A stretch of DNA of 48,597 nt from Candidatus Saccharimonadota bacterium (GTDB taxonomy: Bacteria; Patescibacteriota; Saccharimonadia; Saccharimonadales; Saccharimonadaceae): positions 1-48,597 of the forward strand of contig JAFWLO010000003.1 in assembly GCA_017545595.1 (NCBI GenBank), given 5' to 3'. The notes beneath the pieces were generated by a model. The model was not told the DNA's origin. It did not search any database and saw only the letters and a list, made by a program, of their open reading frames with translations. This document shows positions 37,782 through 46,949 of the stretch, in pieces. Within the stretch, counting starts at the first letter, position 1. The number at the start of each line of letters is the position of its first letter. A program made the translations under genes and the position numbers.

Positions 37782-39258
37782 GGCGTTGGTTTCCTCCTGC
37801 TCCCGCGGGAGCTCCTCCGCCGCCCGGCCCCATCATCATTTCTTGAGCGCCGGAACCGACCCGAGAGGTCTTTCCGGAGATTGTTACAGAGTTTACTTCC
37901 GCTTCGTTAATATATATTATATATGTTTCTCCTTCCTTGAACTGTTCGGAAGAAAGCGAAGCATGGGAGAAGGATTTTGAGGAGACGTGGGAGAGGACGA
38001 GGTTTCCGGAGGAATCTTTTACGGAGAGTTTCGTGCCGGCGGAGTAGGTCGAGTCGAAGTAAACAGAGAGGGAATGTCCGCTCGAGGCTTCGGACGGAGC
38101 GGTCGCCATACCACTCGCACCGACGGCGATGAGAGAGCCGCCATTGTAAAATACGCCCGCCTCGGCGTCGAGAGCGCCGTTTGCGGAATTTATCGGACCG
38201 TCAACGACAACGGCTCCGCCACTCACCGTTAGGCTTCCGTTCGAATCGAGACCGTCACCCTGAGAATTAACGTAGAGGTTCCCACCGGAGATTTCTATCT
38301 TGTAGTTTGAGGAAGAAGCTTGGTAACGCGCCATGTTCGGCGAAGAGCCATCGTTTCCACCTGCGGCATTCACTCCGTCGTCAGAGGCGACGACCTTTAT
38401 ATCTCCGCCGGAAATCGTGACGCTCGAACCCTCGAGGCCTTCGTAAGATTTTTCTATGTTTATGGTTCCGCCGGAGATTTCTAGGGCGGATTCGGCATGG
38501 ATTCCATCGTCGCCGGCAGAAATTGAGAAGTCGCCACCGGAGATTTTTACCGTTCCCTTTCCAACTTCGTCGGAGTTGTTGGATTTTATTGCGTCGCCTC
38601 CGGCAGAAATCTCGAAGGTTCCACCAGAAATCTCAACAGAGTCGCGACCGCGGATTCCTTCGTCTTTCGTGTCGAGTTTATAAGTCCCGGAAGTAATCTT
38701 GAGGTCGTCTTTAGAGACGATTCCGTCTTCGTAATTCCCTGTTACGATTAGAGTTCCGGAACCCTGGAGAACGAGATCATCTTTAGAGAAGACAGTCGCA
38801 CAGATGTCTTCGTCAGAGGTTTTATACGAGGAAGAATCGGAGAAGGTGTTTGTTGTTCCTTCAACGGTTTCTAGAAAGACGGTTTCTGCTTCTGAGACGA
38901 GAATTGCGGGGCCGGAAGAATTCTTGACGGTAACGCCGTTTAGGATAAGTTTTACGATTCCGGAGGTGTTTATTTCTATCATCCCGTCGGAGATTTCTCC
39001 GGAGAGAGTGTAAACTCCGGGGTTTGAAATTTTGAGCGAGTCTTCCAGCTCAATAGTTTGTTCGGAATACGTTGACCAAGAGACGGCGGAATCGTCGAGG
39101 ACGCTACTTCCGCTGGGGTTTTGTTTGTTGAAGAAAATCAGGGCGATAACAATAAGAACGACCGGGACAAGGACGAGAAGAATGTAGGGGATGAGTTTTT
39201 TGTTGGATTTTGACTTGTTTCTAGGTGGAGTTGTTTTGACGGAGTTTTTTGCGTTCAT
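37762..39258 (-). CDS. Cthe_2159-type carbohydrate-binding beta-helix surface protein
   Basis: 498 aa. A basic N-terminus, one membrane helix (about 23-43) and an external parallel beta-helix whose rungs repeat DDGI/EISGG units (for example DLKITSGTYKLDTKDEGIRG, SISAGDDGIHAESALEISGG). That is the pattern of the PF14262 family, whose founder Cthe_2159 binds acidic polysaccharides. The C-terminus is Gly/Met-rich (MMMGPGGGG) and ends RRGWNNP. It follows DUF4956 with a 1-nt overlap and is the third gene of a VTC-DUF4956-Cthe_2159 operon, a combination known in many Gram-positive bacteria. Confidence 0.88.
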   Translation of the reverse strand: MNAKNSVKTTPPRNKSKSNKKLIPYILLVLVPVVLIVIALIFFNKQNPSGSSVLDDSAVSWSTYSEQTIELEDSLKISNPGVYTLSGEISDGMIEINTSGIVKLILNGVTVKNSSGPAILVSEAETVFLETVEGTTNTFSDSSSYKTSDEDICATVFSKDDLVLQGSGTLIVTGNYEDGIVSKDDLKITSGTYKLDTKDEGIRGRDSVEISGGTFEISAGGDAIKSNNSDEVGKGTVKISGGDFSISAGDDGIHAESALEISGGTINIEKSYEGLEGSSVTISGGDIKVVASDDGVNAAGGNDGSSPNMARYQASSSNYKIEISGGNLYVNSQGDGLDSNGSLTVSGGAVVVDGPINSANGALDAEAGVFYNGGSLIAVGASGMATAPSEASSGHSLSVYFDSTYSAGTKLSVKDSSGNLVLSHVSSKSFSHASLSSEQFKEGETYIIYINEAEVNSVTISGKTSRVGSGAQEMMMGPGGGGAPAGAGGNQRRGWNNP

Positions 39259-39929
39259 TAGATAAGTTCCTCTCTCGTGGAGCGAGAAAGAATAACTTTA
39301 AGATTGGAGTTTTTTACACGGATTTTATCGAGAAATTCTTTTTCGTTCGCAGATTTTTTAAGGTTTATATCGTAAGTTAACTGATAGAGGCTACCCATGT
39401 TGGTCGTTCTCACATTAACGAGTTCGACATGAGTGGCGTATTTTTTGAAAATGTCGTTAAACGCGCCGGTATAGTCGAGGTCTTCAGGGACGGTGATCTG
39501 GAGAGTTTGGGGCTGAGCGGAGAGATTGAAGACGTTAGTGTTCGAAAGAACGAGGATAACGAGAACGACAACGGCGGTAACAACAGTGGCGAAGAGGATG
39601 TGACCCATGCCGAGAGCGAGACCGACAGCCATCGCAAAGAAAACGGAGGAAATTTCTTTAGAGTTCCCGGCGATAGAGCGGAAGCGGATGAGGGAGAAGG
39701 CGCCGAGAATTGCAACAGAGGAGCCGAGCGAGCCGTTTACCATCAACATAACAACTTCGACGAGGAGCGGAAGGATTGTCAAGGTTATCAGGAAGTTTTT
39801 TGAGGTTTTTGAGGTTTTTAGGTGGGCGAAAGCGATAACGAGGCCGAGGAGAATCGCGACGAACGAGCAGATTAAAATTGACTTTATGTCGAGAGCGGCC
39901 GCCGACGTGTCGAAAATACTATTAAACAT
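39258..39929 (-). CDS. DUF4956 membrane protein
   Basis: 223 aa with four hydrophobic helices in the first 130 residues (ILICSFVAILLGLVIAFAHL, FLITLTILPLLVEVVMLMV and others). FSLIRFRSIAGNSKEISSVFFAMAVGLALGMG in between is the hallmark of the family. A cytoplasmic ferredoxin-like C-terminal domain follows. It overlaps the VTC gene by 8 nt. The family always travels with VTC-like polymerases, so a shared complex at the membrane is likely. Confidence 0.9.
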   Translation of the reverse strand: MFNSIFDTSAAALDIKSILICSFVAILLGLVIAFAHLKTSKTSKNFLITLTILPLLVEVVMLMVNGSLGSSVAILGAFSLIRFRSIAGNSKEISSVFFAMAVGLALGMGHILFATVVTAVVVLVILVLSNTNVFNLSAQPQTLQITVPEDLDYTGAFNDIFKKYATHVELVNVRTTNMGSLYQLTYDINLKKSANEKEFLDKIRVKNSNLKVILSRSTREELI

Positions 39930-40680
39930 TTTTGTTCCTTTCTGTTATTGTTTGATAAATTTTTCCGTATTTAGAAAAACGCGAAGGAAAGACCCTTAAT
40001 TTCGACAATTCTCGGACGAACCAAAGAGGCATAGAGTTCATGGTTTTTACTTCCATAATTATACAATGTTTTTTGTCGTTTGTCAGGGGGAAGTATTTTT
40101 CGTAATCGCCGGGTTTTTCTAGACGCAAATCTTTTTCTCGGAAACGCAAATTCTCGTCGAAGGTCAGGCGGAAATTTTTGTTTTCTTTCGCGACGTAGGC
40201 GGTTCGGTCGGAAGAAATGAGAAGTTTCGGCTCGAGATTGTAGATTTTTACGAGGTAGTCGAGTTCATCTGCAATTTGGAGTTGTTTACTGTCTGAAACT
40301 TTGTTTTTTTCTAAAATAGCTTTTAGAGAAGACTTCCCGGACTGAAAAGTGTAAAAATCTTTTAGCGGGAGAACAAGACGGCGTTTGTTGCCGATTTTTA
40401 CGGGGCCTTTAGAAAGTTTCGACTTGACTTCAAAAAATATTTTCGAAGACCTTGTCGGAGTTTCGTAAGCACGGACCCGGATTTTTTCGCGAAAAGGCGG
40501 ACGGTCGATGGATTTTATAACGAAGTCGAAGTTTTTTGTGTCGAGATATAGACTTAAAACTTGTTCAGAAAAATATTCGTCTCTTTCTAGATTTTTTATA
40601 ATCGAGGAGAGGAGGGACTTTTTCTCCTCACGAGAGATGAGGTATTTTTCTTCGACTCGTTCTATCGTATCTATGTCCAT
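39922..40680 (-). CDS. VTC-domain polyphosphate polymerase-like protein
   Basis: 252 aa, triphosphate-tunnel fold. Tunnel residues are seen in ERVEEKYLIS near residue 8, LSLYLDTKNFDF near 42, REKIRVRAYE near 63, FFEVKSKLSKGPVKIGNKRR near 77 and HCIIMEVKTMNSMPLW near 205. Related eukaryotic VTC proteins make inorganic polyphosphate from ATP. For bacterial members this is inferred. It leads the operon, and the -10 (40692-40687) lies 6 nt before the ATG, giving a leaderless message. Confidence 0.9.
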   Translation of the reverse strand: MDIDTIERVEEKYLISREEKKSLLSSIIKNLERDEYFSEQVLSLYLDTKNFDFVIKSIDRPPFREKIRVRAYETPTRSSKIFFEVKSKLSKGPVKIGNKRRLVLPLKDFYTFQSGKSSLKAILEKNKVSDSKQLQIADELDYLVKIYNLEPKLLISSDRTAYVAKENKNFRLTFDENLRFREKDLRLEKPGDYEKYFPLTNDKKHCIIMEVKTMNSMPLWFVRELSKLRVFPSRFSKYGKIYQTITERNKNV

Positions 40681-40686
40681 GGTTTT

Positions 40687-40692
40687 ATTATA
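40687..40692 (-). promoter_or_regulatory. -10 box, leaderless VTC operon
   Basis: Minus-strand TATAAT, gap AAAACC, then the ATG at 40680. Confidence 0.65.
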
Positions 40693-40722
40693 TCGAAGAA
40701 AGCTTAAAAATTCTTAAAAATT

Positions 40723-41523
40723 TTAAGGTTTCTCGGCAGCGCGGAGGACGTTTTCGAAAAGAATCGTGACAGTCATCGGGCCGACTCCGCCAAACTTCGG
40801 GGTCAGAGCCTTCAAATCGTCACGTTCGCGAACTTCGTCGGAGAGATCACCCTTTAAAACTCCGTCTTCAGAAGCAGTACCGGCGTCAACGACAACGGCG
40901 CCGGATTTTATATGGGAGTTGTTCAAGAGATGAGGAACGCCGGTCGCCGTGATGACAACATCGAAGGTATTTAGAGAATCTAGGGAGTCGCCTTTTTCGA
41001 AGGAAGTTACGTCGTAATTTGAGTTTTTGAACATTTTTTCGAGGGGAGCGCCGACGAGGCGACCACGTCCAACAAGGGCGATTTTTTGGTTTTTAAGTTC
41101 GATATCGTAGCCGGCAAGAAGCCAGTTTATCGCGGTCGCAGTCGCGCTGTCGAACTTTCCGGAACCAGACAATCCGTCAACGTCTTTTTCTGGAGATATG
41201 AGTTTAAGGACTTCTTCGGTTTGTTCGACGTGTTTTAGCGGGAGCTGAACAATAATTCCAGAGACGCTCTCGTCTTTGTTAGCCTCGAGGACAAGTTTTT
41301 TAAGCTCGTCCGCGTCTTTTGCTAGTTTGTCTTCGACTTTTATTTTTATGTCGTCACCATATTTTTTCTTGAGGGCGACATATTTTTCTATGACAGGAGA
41401 ATCGTTATCGCGAAGAATGAGGAGCTTCGGAGAAATTTTTCGGGATTTTAGAGCGAGGACGGTTTTTCTTTGGCGCTCTTTTATATAGCCGGAAAGTTCG
41501 CGGCCGTCGAGGAGTTTCGTCAT
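40723..41523 (-). CDS. folD: Methylenetetrahydrofolate dehydrogenase/cyclohydrolase
   Basis: 266 aa, slightly short of the ~285 typical. YVALKKKYGDDIKI near residue 47 includes the catalytic Lys. IIVQLPLKH near 95, KDVDGLSGSGKF near 116, the NADP loop VGRGRLVGAPLEKMF near 150 and GGVGPMTVTILFEN near the end are present. The nucleotide loop has RGRLVG where most have RSxxVG. It supplies one-carbon units. It starts directly after murB's stop and is cotranscribed with it. Confidence 0.94.
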   Translation of the reverse strand: MTKLLDGRELSGYIKERQRKTVLALKSRKISPKLLILRDNDSPVIEKYVALKKKYGDDIKIKVEDKLAKDADELKKLVLEANKDESVSGIIVQLPLKHVEQTEEVLKLISPEKDVDGLSGSGKFDSATATAINWLLAGYDIELKNQKIALVGRGRLVGAPLEKMFKNSNYDVTSFEKGDSLDSLNTFDVVITATGVPHLLNNSHIKSGAVVVDAGTASEDGVLKGDLSDEVRERDDLKALTPKFGGVGPMTVTILFENVLRAAEKP

Positions 41524-42750
41524 TTAGGAGTTCCTTTCGGAGGAGTTTTTGGAAATTTTATTTGGCTCTGAAGATTTTTTCTCGGAAGTGGTTTCGGGAT
41601 TTTCGGAGGTTTCTTCTGTGTGGGGTTTAATAAAGACTGGCTCTTGCTCGAGGGTGAGGCCGAACTTTTCTCGGACGGCGGCTGAGATTTCTTGTTTGGC
41701 AAGCTCGAGGTCGTTCTCAGAAGAGGCAGATTCGTTAATGAGAATAAGCGCGGCTTTATCGGAGACGCGGAAGCCGTGGAAGAGCTTACCTTTCAGGCCG
41801 GCATTCTCGAGAAGCCAGCCGGTATTGACTTTGTATTCTATGAAAGATTTTCCGGACTTGTCGGTTTTTTCAGTTTTTCGGACAGGAATTCCCTTTTCTT
41901 CGGCAAGACGAGCGGAGGATTTGTCGAGATAGATGTTTTTAAAGAAACTTCCGGCGGAGGGGATTTCGGCAGGGTCGGGGAGTTTCTCGGCGCGAATTTC
42001 GGAGACGGCGTGGCGGATAACTTCGGGAGTGAAGGAGGTGATTTTGTGCGCGTCGAGGTAGGACTGGAGGGAGTTATAGAAAGGCGGTTCGGGGTTTTTC
42101 TTCTCTAGGCGGAAAGTGCAGGTCAGAATAAAATAGCGACCGGCGGTTTCTCCAGAGTTAAAAATAGAATGGCGATAAGCGAAGTCCATTTCGCTCGCTG
42201 GGATTTCGACATATTCGTCGAGGAGGGAGTCGAAAGCTTCGACAGAGACGAGAGTTTGAGAAACTTCTTGGCCGTAAGCGCCGATATTCTGGACGGGGGC
42301 GGCAGCGACGGTTCCGGGGATTTTTGACATGGCTTCGACGCCAGAAAAGCCCTTTTTCGTAACAAATTCGACAAAATCGTCCCAGATTTCTCCTCCGCCG
42401 ACCTCGATGAGGAGAGTTTCGGGGGGATATTTAGAAGCTTTAGATGGGCTTTGCTTATCGGAACTTTTTGAAGAAGTTCTAGGGGAGTTTTTAGGACTGT
42501 CAGCTGAGGATTCTTCAAGGATTTTAAAGCCTTTGATGTTGTTTTTTATGATGACGCCGGGGAAGCCGGAGTCGAGGGCGATTGTGTTCGCGCCGAGACC
42601 GAGAAAATAGACGGGGAGATTTTTTTCTTCGGCGAACTCGAAGGCTTCAGCGCATTCGTTCGGGTCTTCAATTTCTATCAAGAAATCGGCGGGGCCACCA
42701 AGGCGCATGGTTGTTAGCTCGGAAAGTTTAACATTTTCTCGGATTATCAT
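41524..42750 (-). CDS. murB: UDP-N-acetylenolpyruvoylglucosamine reductase MurB
   Basis: 408 aa. The ATG at 42750 is chosen because TATAAT (42762-42757) is 6 nt upstream. The longer open frame to 42945 crosses the promoter and the divergent yggU. FAD-binding parts are TTMRLGGPADFLIE near residue 15, FLGLGANTIALDSGFPGVII near 55 and MSKIPGTVAAAPVQNIGAYG near 135. PAEIPSAGSFFKN near 285 holds the catalytic Ser. A Ser/Lys/Pro-rich insert of about 30 residues lies near 80-110, and a similar polar tail follows the core. It makes UDP-MurNAc, so the cell has a peptidoglycan pathway. Confidence 0.95.
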   Translation of the reverse strand: MIIRENVKLSELTTMRLGGPADFLIEIEDPNECAEAFEFAEEKNLPVYFLGLGANTIALDSGFPGVIIKNNIKGFKILEESSADSPKNSPRTSSKSSDKQSPSKASKYPPETLLIEVGGGEIWDDFVEFVTKKGFSGVEAMSKIPGTVAAAPVQNIGAYGQEVSQTLVSVEAFDSLLDEYVEIPASEMDFAYRHSIFNSGETAGRYFILTCTFRLEKKNPEPPFYNSLQSYLDAHKITSFTPEVIRHAVSEIRAEKLPDPAEIPSAGSFFKNIYLDKSSARLAEEKGIPVRKTEKTDKSGKSFIEYKVNTGWLLENAGLKGKLFHGFRVSDKAALILINESASSENDLELAKQEISAAVREKFGLTLEQEPVFIKPHTEETSENPETTSEKKSSEPNKISKNSSERNS

Positions 42751-42756
42751 ATATAT

Positions 42757-42800
42757 ATTATATAACATCTTTGGAATATGGTGTAATATAATTATATAAT
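42757..42800. promoter_or_regulatory. Divergent leaderless promoters of murB and yggU
   Basis: Minus-strand TATAAT at 42762-42757 serves murB (6-nt gap). On the + strand, TATAAT at 42787-42792 serves the ATG at 42801 (8-nt gap); a second TATAAT abuts that ATG. Confidence 0.65.
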
Positions 42801-43043
42801 ATGAATTATGTCGTAAAAGTAAAACCTGGAGCGAAGACGCCTTCGAGAGTCGAGAAGGGCGAAGATGGGGTGGATTTTGTGGTTTTCTTGCATGAACGAC
42901 CGAAAGAGGGCGAGGCCAACAAGGCGCTTGTGGAGATTTTAGCAAAACATTTCAAGGTTGCGAAAGGTCAGGTTGAGATAAGGTCGGGATTTAAGGCAAG
43001 GCTGAAGCGTGTAGAAATTATGGGAGAAGCAAATGGCGCATAA
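42801..43043 (+). CDS. DUF167/YggU family protein
   Basis: 80 aa. It shows the complete small-domain pattern: VKVKPGAKTPSR, LHERPKEGEANKALVEILAKHF and VEIRSGFKARLKRVEI. The function is unknown, though the family is widely conserved. It overlaps the queH start by 11 nt. Confidence 0.9.
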   Translation: MNYVVKVKPGAKTPSRVEKGEDGVDFVVFLHERPKEGEANKALVEILAKHFKVAKGQVEIRSGFKARLKRVEIMGEANGA

Positions 43044-43611
43044 AAAAGTTTTTATGCACACTTGTTGTGCACCGTGTTCGGTTTTTTGTATTGATTCCCT
43101 GCGGGCGGAAGGGATTGAGCCGACTTGTTTTTGGTTCAACCCGAACATACATCCGTATATCGAATATAAAACTCGAAGAGATTGCTTGAAGGAATATTTG
43201 AGAACTGTCAGAGTCAGAGGGGTGTTTGTTGAGAAATATGGGTTGGACGATTTTTGCCGAGCGGTCGTTTCTGATATTCCGAACAGATGCGTGAATTATT
43301 GTTATCGGGCGAGAATGACTCAGACGGCGCTCGAGGCGAAAAGGAGAGGATTTTTCGCCTTTACGACGACGCTTCTTGTTTCTCCGTACCAGAAGCATGA
43401 GGAGCTCAAGGCGGTTTGCGAGGAGATTGCGGAAATGACTGGGGTGGAGTTTTTGTATCGTGATTTTCGGAAAGGGTTCCGCGAGGGGCAGAAAAAGGCA
43501 CGGGAGCTGGGGCTTTATATGCAAAAATACTGCGGTTGCGTGTTTTCTGAGGAGGAGAGGTATTCTAGGCAAATTTTGAAGGATATGGAGAGAGGGGTGG
43601 TTGAGATTTAA
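43033..43611 (+). CDS. queH: Epoxyqueuosine reductase QueH
   Basis: 192 aa, DUF208/QueH. The N-terminal MHTCCAPCS and the later YCGCVFSEEERYS give the cysteines of the Fe-S cluster and metal site. WFNPNIHPYIEYKTRRDCLK near residue 36, SDIPNRCVNYCYRARM near 80 and FAFTTTLLVSPYQKHEELK near 110 are family hallmarks. It reduces epoxyqueuosine to queuosine in tRNA, the last step. No other queuosine gene is in the window, so salvage or genes elsewhere must supply the substrate. Confidence 0.94.
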   Translation: MAHKKVFMHTCCAPCSVFCIDSLRAEGIEPTCFWFNPNIHPYIEYKTRRDCLKEYLRTVRVRGVFVEKYGLDDFCRAVVSDIPNRCVNYCYRARMTQTALEAKRRGFFAFTTTLLVSPYQKHEELKAVCEEIAEMTGVEFLYRDFRKGFREGQKKARELGLYMQKYCGCVFSEEERYSRQILKDMERGVVEI

Positions 43612-43736
43612 TGGTTTTTGATGGTTGTTTGTGAAGTCTAGGACCGATTTAGGCGAGTTTAGATGTGGGACGAGATTCGGGCTTGAGAAAGTGGGGTTTA
43701 TTTTTTTTGAGAAAAGTGATATAGTATTTTAAGGTT

Positions 43737-43813
43737 GGTCCGGTAGCTCAGCTGGTTAGAGCACGAGCCTCTTAAGCTTGGTGTCGAGGGTTCGAGTCCC
43801 TCCCGGATCACCA
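43737..43813 (+). tRNA. tRNA-Lys (CTT)
   Basis: 77 nt with encoded CCA. The acceptor GGTCCGG pairs with CCGGATC (one G-U). The D-arm is TAGCTCAGCTGGTTAGAGC. The anticodon stem CGAGC/GCTTG has loop CTCTTAA (anticodon CTT). The T-arm is GAGGGTTCGAGTCCCTC. A TATAGT -10 lies at 43720-43725. Confidence 0.96.
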
Positions 43814-43820
43814 AACGAAC

Positions 43821-43848
43821 AAAAAAAGACCCCGTAGGGTCCTTTTTT
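43821..43848. terminator. Bidirectional terminator between tRNA-Lys and the FtsX-like gene
   Basis: An A7 run, GACCC, loop CGTA and GGGTC, then T6. It serves both convergent units and overlaps the last base pairs of the permease stop codon. Confidence 0.85.
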
Positions 43849-46138
43849 ATTCATTCGCTTTTAGGCTTTTGACCATGTCGATTTTTGCCACACGGCGCGT
43901 GAGCCAGCTTGATACAACAAACGAAACGAGGAATGTCCCCAGAGCCGAAATTAGACAAGTCGAGAGCGTCACGAATACGCCAAAGTCATACGAATCTTCA
44001 ATCGCTTCTTTGAAGATGAAATCTGTCACAGCGTAACCTACCGGCAAACCAATAATAATTGCAACAATTGCCACCCATAAGTTTTGTTGAATAAATACAC
44101 GTCCAATCTTGCAGTCAGAAAACCCAAGCACTTTCAAGGTCGAGAATTGGTAGTCTTTTTCAGCGAAACTAAGAATGCCCATATTGTAAACAATTATCGC
44201 GCCAAGTAGCGCCGCAAAGACAACCAGAAGTACGACCATGCTCATCATTGTATCGAGCATCATATTCATACCATCGCGGATAGCGTCGATGTTCTGAATT
44301 GACGCTACACCTTTTGGTAAATCACCCACTTCGTCGTCCGTATAAATCGAATCAGGTAAATATTCGCGGCCGAGCGACTCATAGAATTTTCGCGTCATCG
44401 TGATATTTTGATTCTGTGGATCGCGACTCATGCCGACAATTTTCGTGCGGTAGTATTTTTTTTCGCCCATTACGTGCCATTCGATTTCTTCGCCGAGTTT
44501 AAGGCCTTCATTTTCGGCTAGTTTTTGTGTAATAATTACGCCGTCTTCCGGGATATTCATCGGTTTCCAATCTTTGTCTAGTGTACGTACAGCGTCACCA
44601 GAATCGTTAATGAGAATCGAATTAAGTTTAAGTTCGCCGTCTTTTTTGACTTCTACAACAAGCGTCTTTGAACTATTGTGTGAGTATTCGTCCATTAACT
44701 CGTTAATGCGCTTCGAACTTGCATCTTCTGCTATGTTCAGACGGTACTTGTAATTATTTATGACGCTAAGTTCGGTTTCTAGATAATTATTCATTGTATC
44801 TTTGATACCGAAGCCACAGACAAGTAGGAGCATACAACCGACCACGCCAACTACACCAGTAATTGTACGGACTTTATTGCGAATAATATCGCGGATGTTC
44901 CAGCGAGTAGAGAACGACATTTTGCTAAAAATTTTAGAAGTCGTAAAGCGCAAATTGCGACTTTTGACTTTTGGTCTCTCAACACGCAAAATCTCTGCCG
45001 CCGGTTGGCGCACATAACTATGCACAACTAAATAGCAAGTGAGGCAAGTTGCGACAATGACGAGCGCCATCATTAGCCAGACGTCCCAGCTTGTAACCGT
45101 ATGATATTCTGCTACTTCAAAATAAGTCATTTGCATGTTGAGGAAAAAGTTGCCAAACCAGAAGTAGCCAAGCAGTAAACCTACGCTCGTGCCGAGAATC
45201 GCAAGCAGAAGCGCGTAAGAAATGTAATGCCACGCAATACGACCATCTGTAAAACCAAGTGCTTTCATCGCGCCGATTTGCATGCGATCTTTGCGCACGA
45301 TACGCGCCATCGTCGTCACGACGCAGAGTAGGGCAATCGTAATGAATAAACTTGAAAAGATGCCGACATAAGTCTTACCCTCGTCAATTTCACCTTGATA
45401 ACTAGCAGCCGAATATTGATCTTTCGCATAAACTACCGAAACTACGCCATCTACATTATCCGTCAAGGCCGTCTTTACGGCGCTTCGGTCATCTTCGTTT
45501 TCCACGTCAACCATAACACTTGAATAAAAACGCATTGCTTCTGGCAATTCATTCTGGCTAATATATGCGTAGCCGTATTTGTCGTGCGTCGGAAATATTT
45601 CCGTATCATCTTTTACGTATCCGACATGATCCGGCGTATAAATTAAGCCAACGATTTTTTCTTCAAGCTTTACGCCATTTGTGTCGAATTTCAGAGTATC
45701 GCCAACTTTCAAATTATTGTTCCTAGCAAAATATTCGTCTAGCCAAATGCCGGATTTATTATTATCGAATGCTTCACCATCTACGACATGAAACTTCGAA
45801 ATGTCATTAGATTTAATAAAATTTAATTGCAGATCGCGCGAATCTAGATTCTTTACTTCAGCAAGCACAGTTAGCTTACCCTCAGCGTTTTTGGCATGTT
45901 CCATTTTCTTTATGTCCGCAACCGTATCGTCATTTAACTTGCCAAACGCATCTAAATCCTGCAAATTGTTATCGGCATAATACTTATCTGCCGATACTTC
46001 CATACCGGTCATATAAGCTTTAATGCCAGAGTAGGCCATCATGCCAATAAAAAGCATCAAAAATATTGTGATAAATTGCGAGAAATTCTTACGCATATCG
46101 CGTAGCATTTTCCGCCTTAACATATTTCGTCTAATCAT
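43847..46138 (-). CDS. FtsX/MacB-type ABC transporter permease
   Basis: 763 aa with the two-repeat FtsX layout. An N-terminal helix (FITIFLMLFIGMMAYSGIKA) is followed by an external domain of about 210 residues. Three helices (about 255-375; SLFITIALLCVVTTMARIVRKDRMQIGAMKALGF has the hallmark lysine/ALG motif) come next. A fifth helix (about 425), a second external domain, and three C-terminal helices (MSMVVLLVVFAALLGAIIVYNMGILSFAEK..FSTLKVLGF) complete it. Such permeases drive mechanotransmission or lipid/peptide export. The codon style here is more A/T-rich than the neighbouring genes, suggesting acquisition. Confidence 0.9.
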   Translation of the reverse strand: MIRRNMLRRKMLRDMRKNFSQFITIFLMLFIGMMAYSGIKAYMTGMEVSADKYYADNNLQDLDAFGKLNDDTVADIKKMEHAKNAEGKLTVLAEVKNLDSRDLQLNFIKSNDISKFHVVDGEAFDNNKSGIWLDEYFARNNNLKVGDTLKFDTNGVKLEEKIVGLIYTPDHVGYVKDDTEIFPTHDKYGYAYISQNELPEAMRFYSSVMVDVENEDDRSAVKTALTDNVDGVVSVVYAKDQYSAASYQGEIDEGKTYVGIFSSLFITIALLCVVTTMARIVRKDRMQIGAMKALGFTDGRIAWHYISYALLLAILGTSVGLLLGYFWFGNFFLNMQMTYFEVAEYHTVTSWDVWLMMALVIVATCLTCYLVVHSYVRQPAAEILRVERPKVKSRNLRFTTSKIFSKMSFSTRWNIRDIIRNKVRTITGVVGVVGCMLLLVCGFGIKDTMNNYLETELSVINNYKYRLNIAEDASSKRINELMDEYSHNSSKTLVVEVKKDGELKLNSILINDSGDAVRTLDKDWKPMNIPEDGVIITQKLAENEGLKLGEEIEWHVMGEKKYYRTKIVGMSRDPQNQNITMTRKFYESLGREYLPDSIYTDDEVGDLPKGVASIQNIDAIRDGMNMMLDTMMSMVVLLVVFAALLGAIIVYNMGILSFAEKDYQFSTLKVLGFSDCKIGRVFIQQNLWVAIVAIIIGLPVGYAVTDFIFKEAIEDSYDFGVFVTLSTCLISALGTFLVSFVVSSWLTRRVAKIDMVKSLKANE

Positions 46139-46139
46139 A

Positions 46140-46844
46140 CTACCAACTCACTTCGTCAATTGCTTTTGGTTTTTTATTGATGGTGTCTCGTTCGATTTCG
46201 CCGTTTTTTAAATAGATGACGTGGTCGGCAATTTCGGCGATTTGGGCGTTGTGCGTTACTATTACGACAGTCGTATTTTCATCTGCTTGCTGACGAAGGA
46301 GTTTTAAAACTTCTACGCCAGTCTTAGAGTCAAGCGCGCCAGTCGGTTCATCGCAAAGTAGAAGTGCTGGGTCTTTCATGATTGCACGCGCAATCGAAAC
46401 GCGTTGCTGTTCGCCGCCAGAAAGTTCGTTTGGAAATTTTTTAGCGTGGCGACCAAGCCCAACACTTTTTAATACCTCGAGTGCATCTTTATCTGTGGTC
46501 GATACATCTTCTACGATTTTGACGTTTTCTTCCGCTGTCAAAGTTGGCATAATATTGTAGAACTGAAAGATAAAGCCAACTTTTTCGGCACGATATTTCG
46601 TGAGTTGCTTAGCGGTGTATTTAGAAATCTCACGACCATCTACTTCGACGCTACCAGAAGTTGGTGAATCCATACCACCAAGGATGTTCAGAAGCGTTGA
46701 TTTGCCGGCGCCGGAAGGCCCAAGAATCACGACTAGTTCACCTCTCTTGATAGTTAAATTGACTTTGTTTAGGGCTTTATATTCTTGCCCACCAATAAGA
46801 TATTCGCGGCTCACTTGACTAAGCTCAACAAAATTAGTACTCAT
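46140..46844 (-). CDS. MacB/LolD-type ABC ATP-binding protein
   Basis: 234 aa. Walker A is [18 protein letters not shown] near residue 40, the signature [14 protein letters not shown] near 140 and Walker [17 protein letters not shown] near 160. [19 protein letters not shown]-loop region follows. All motifs are canonical for the MacB/LolD subfamily that pairs with FtsX-like permeases. Its stop is 1 nt before the permease ATG. Confidence 0.95.
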   Translation of the reverse strand: MSTNFVELSQVSREYLIGGQEYKALNKVNLTIKRGELVVILGPSGAGKSTLLNILGGMDSPTSGSVEVDGREISKYTAKQLTKYRAEKVGFIFQFYNIMPTLTAEENVKIVEDVSTTDKDALEVLKSVGLGRHAKKFPNELSGGEQQRVSIARAIMKDPALLLCDEPTGALDSKTGVEVLKLLRQQADENTTVVIVTHNAQIAEIADHVIYLKNGEIERDTINKKPKAIDEVSW

Positions 46845-46949
46845 TAATACTCCTATGAATTATTAATATGAAAGTTTAAAATTTGTAGCTCAGTACGACA
46901 CCGCGATAATGGAAAGATTGGTTGATGTCGTGTCAAATAGACGTTTACA

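Noticed and set aside
42751-42945. 65-codon N-terminal extension of murB
   Set aside because: It would cross both divergent promoters and part of yggU. The MurB core starts at the ATG at 42750.
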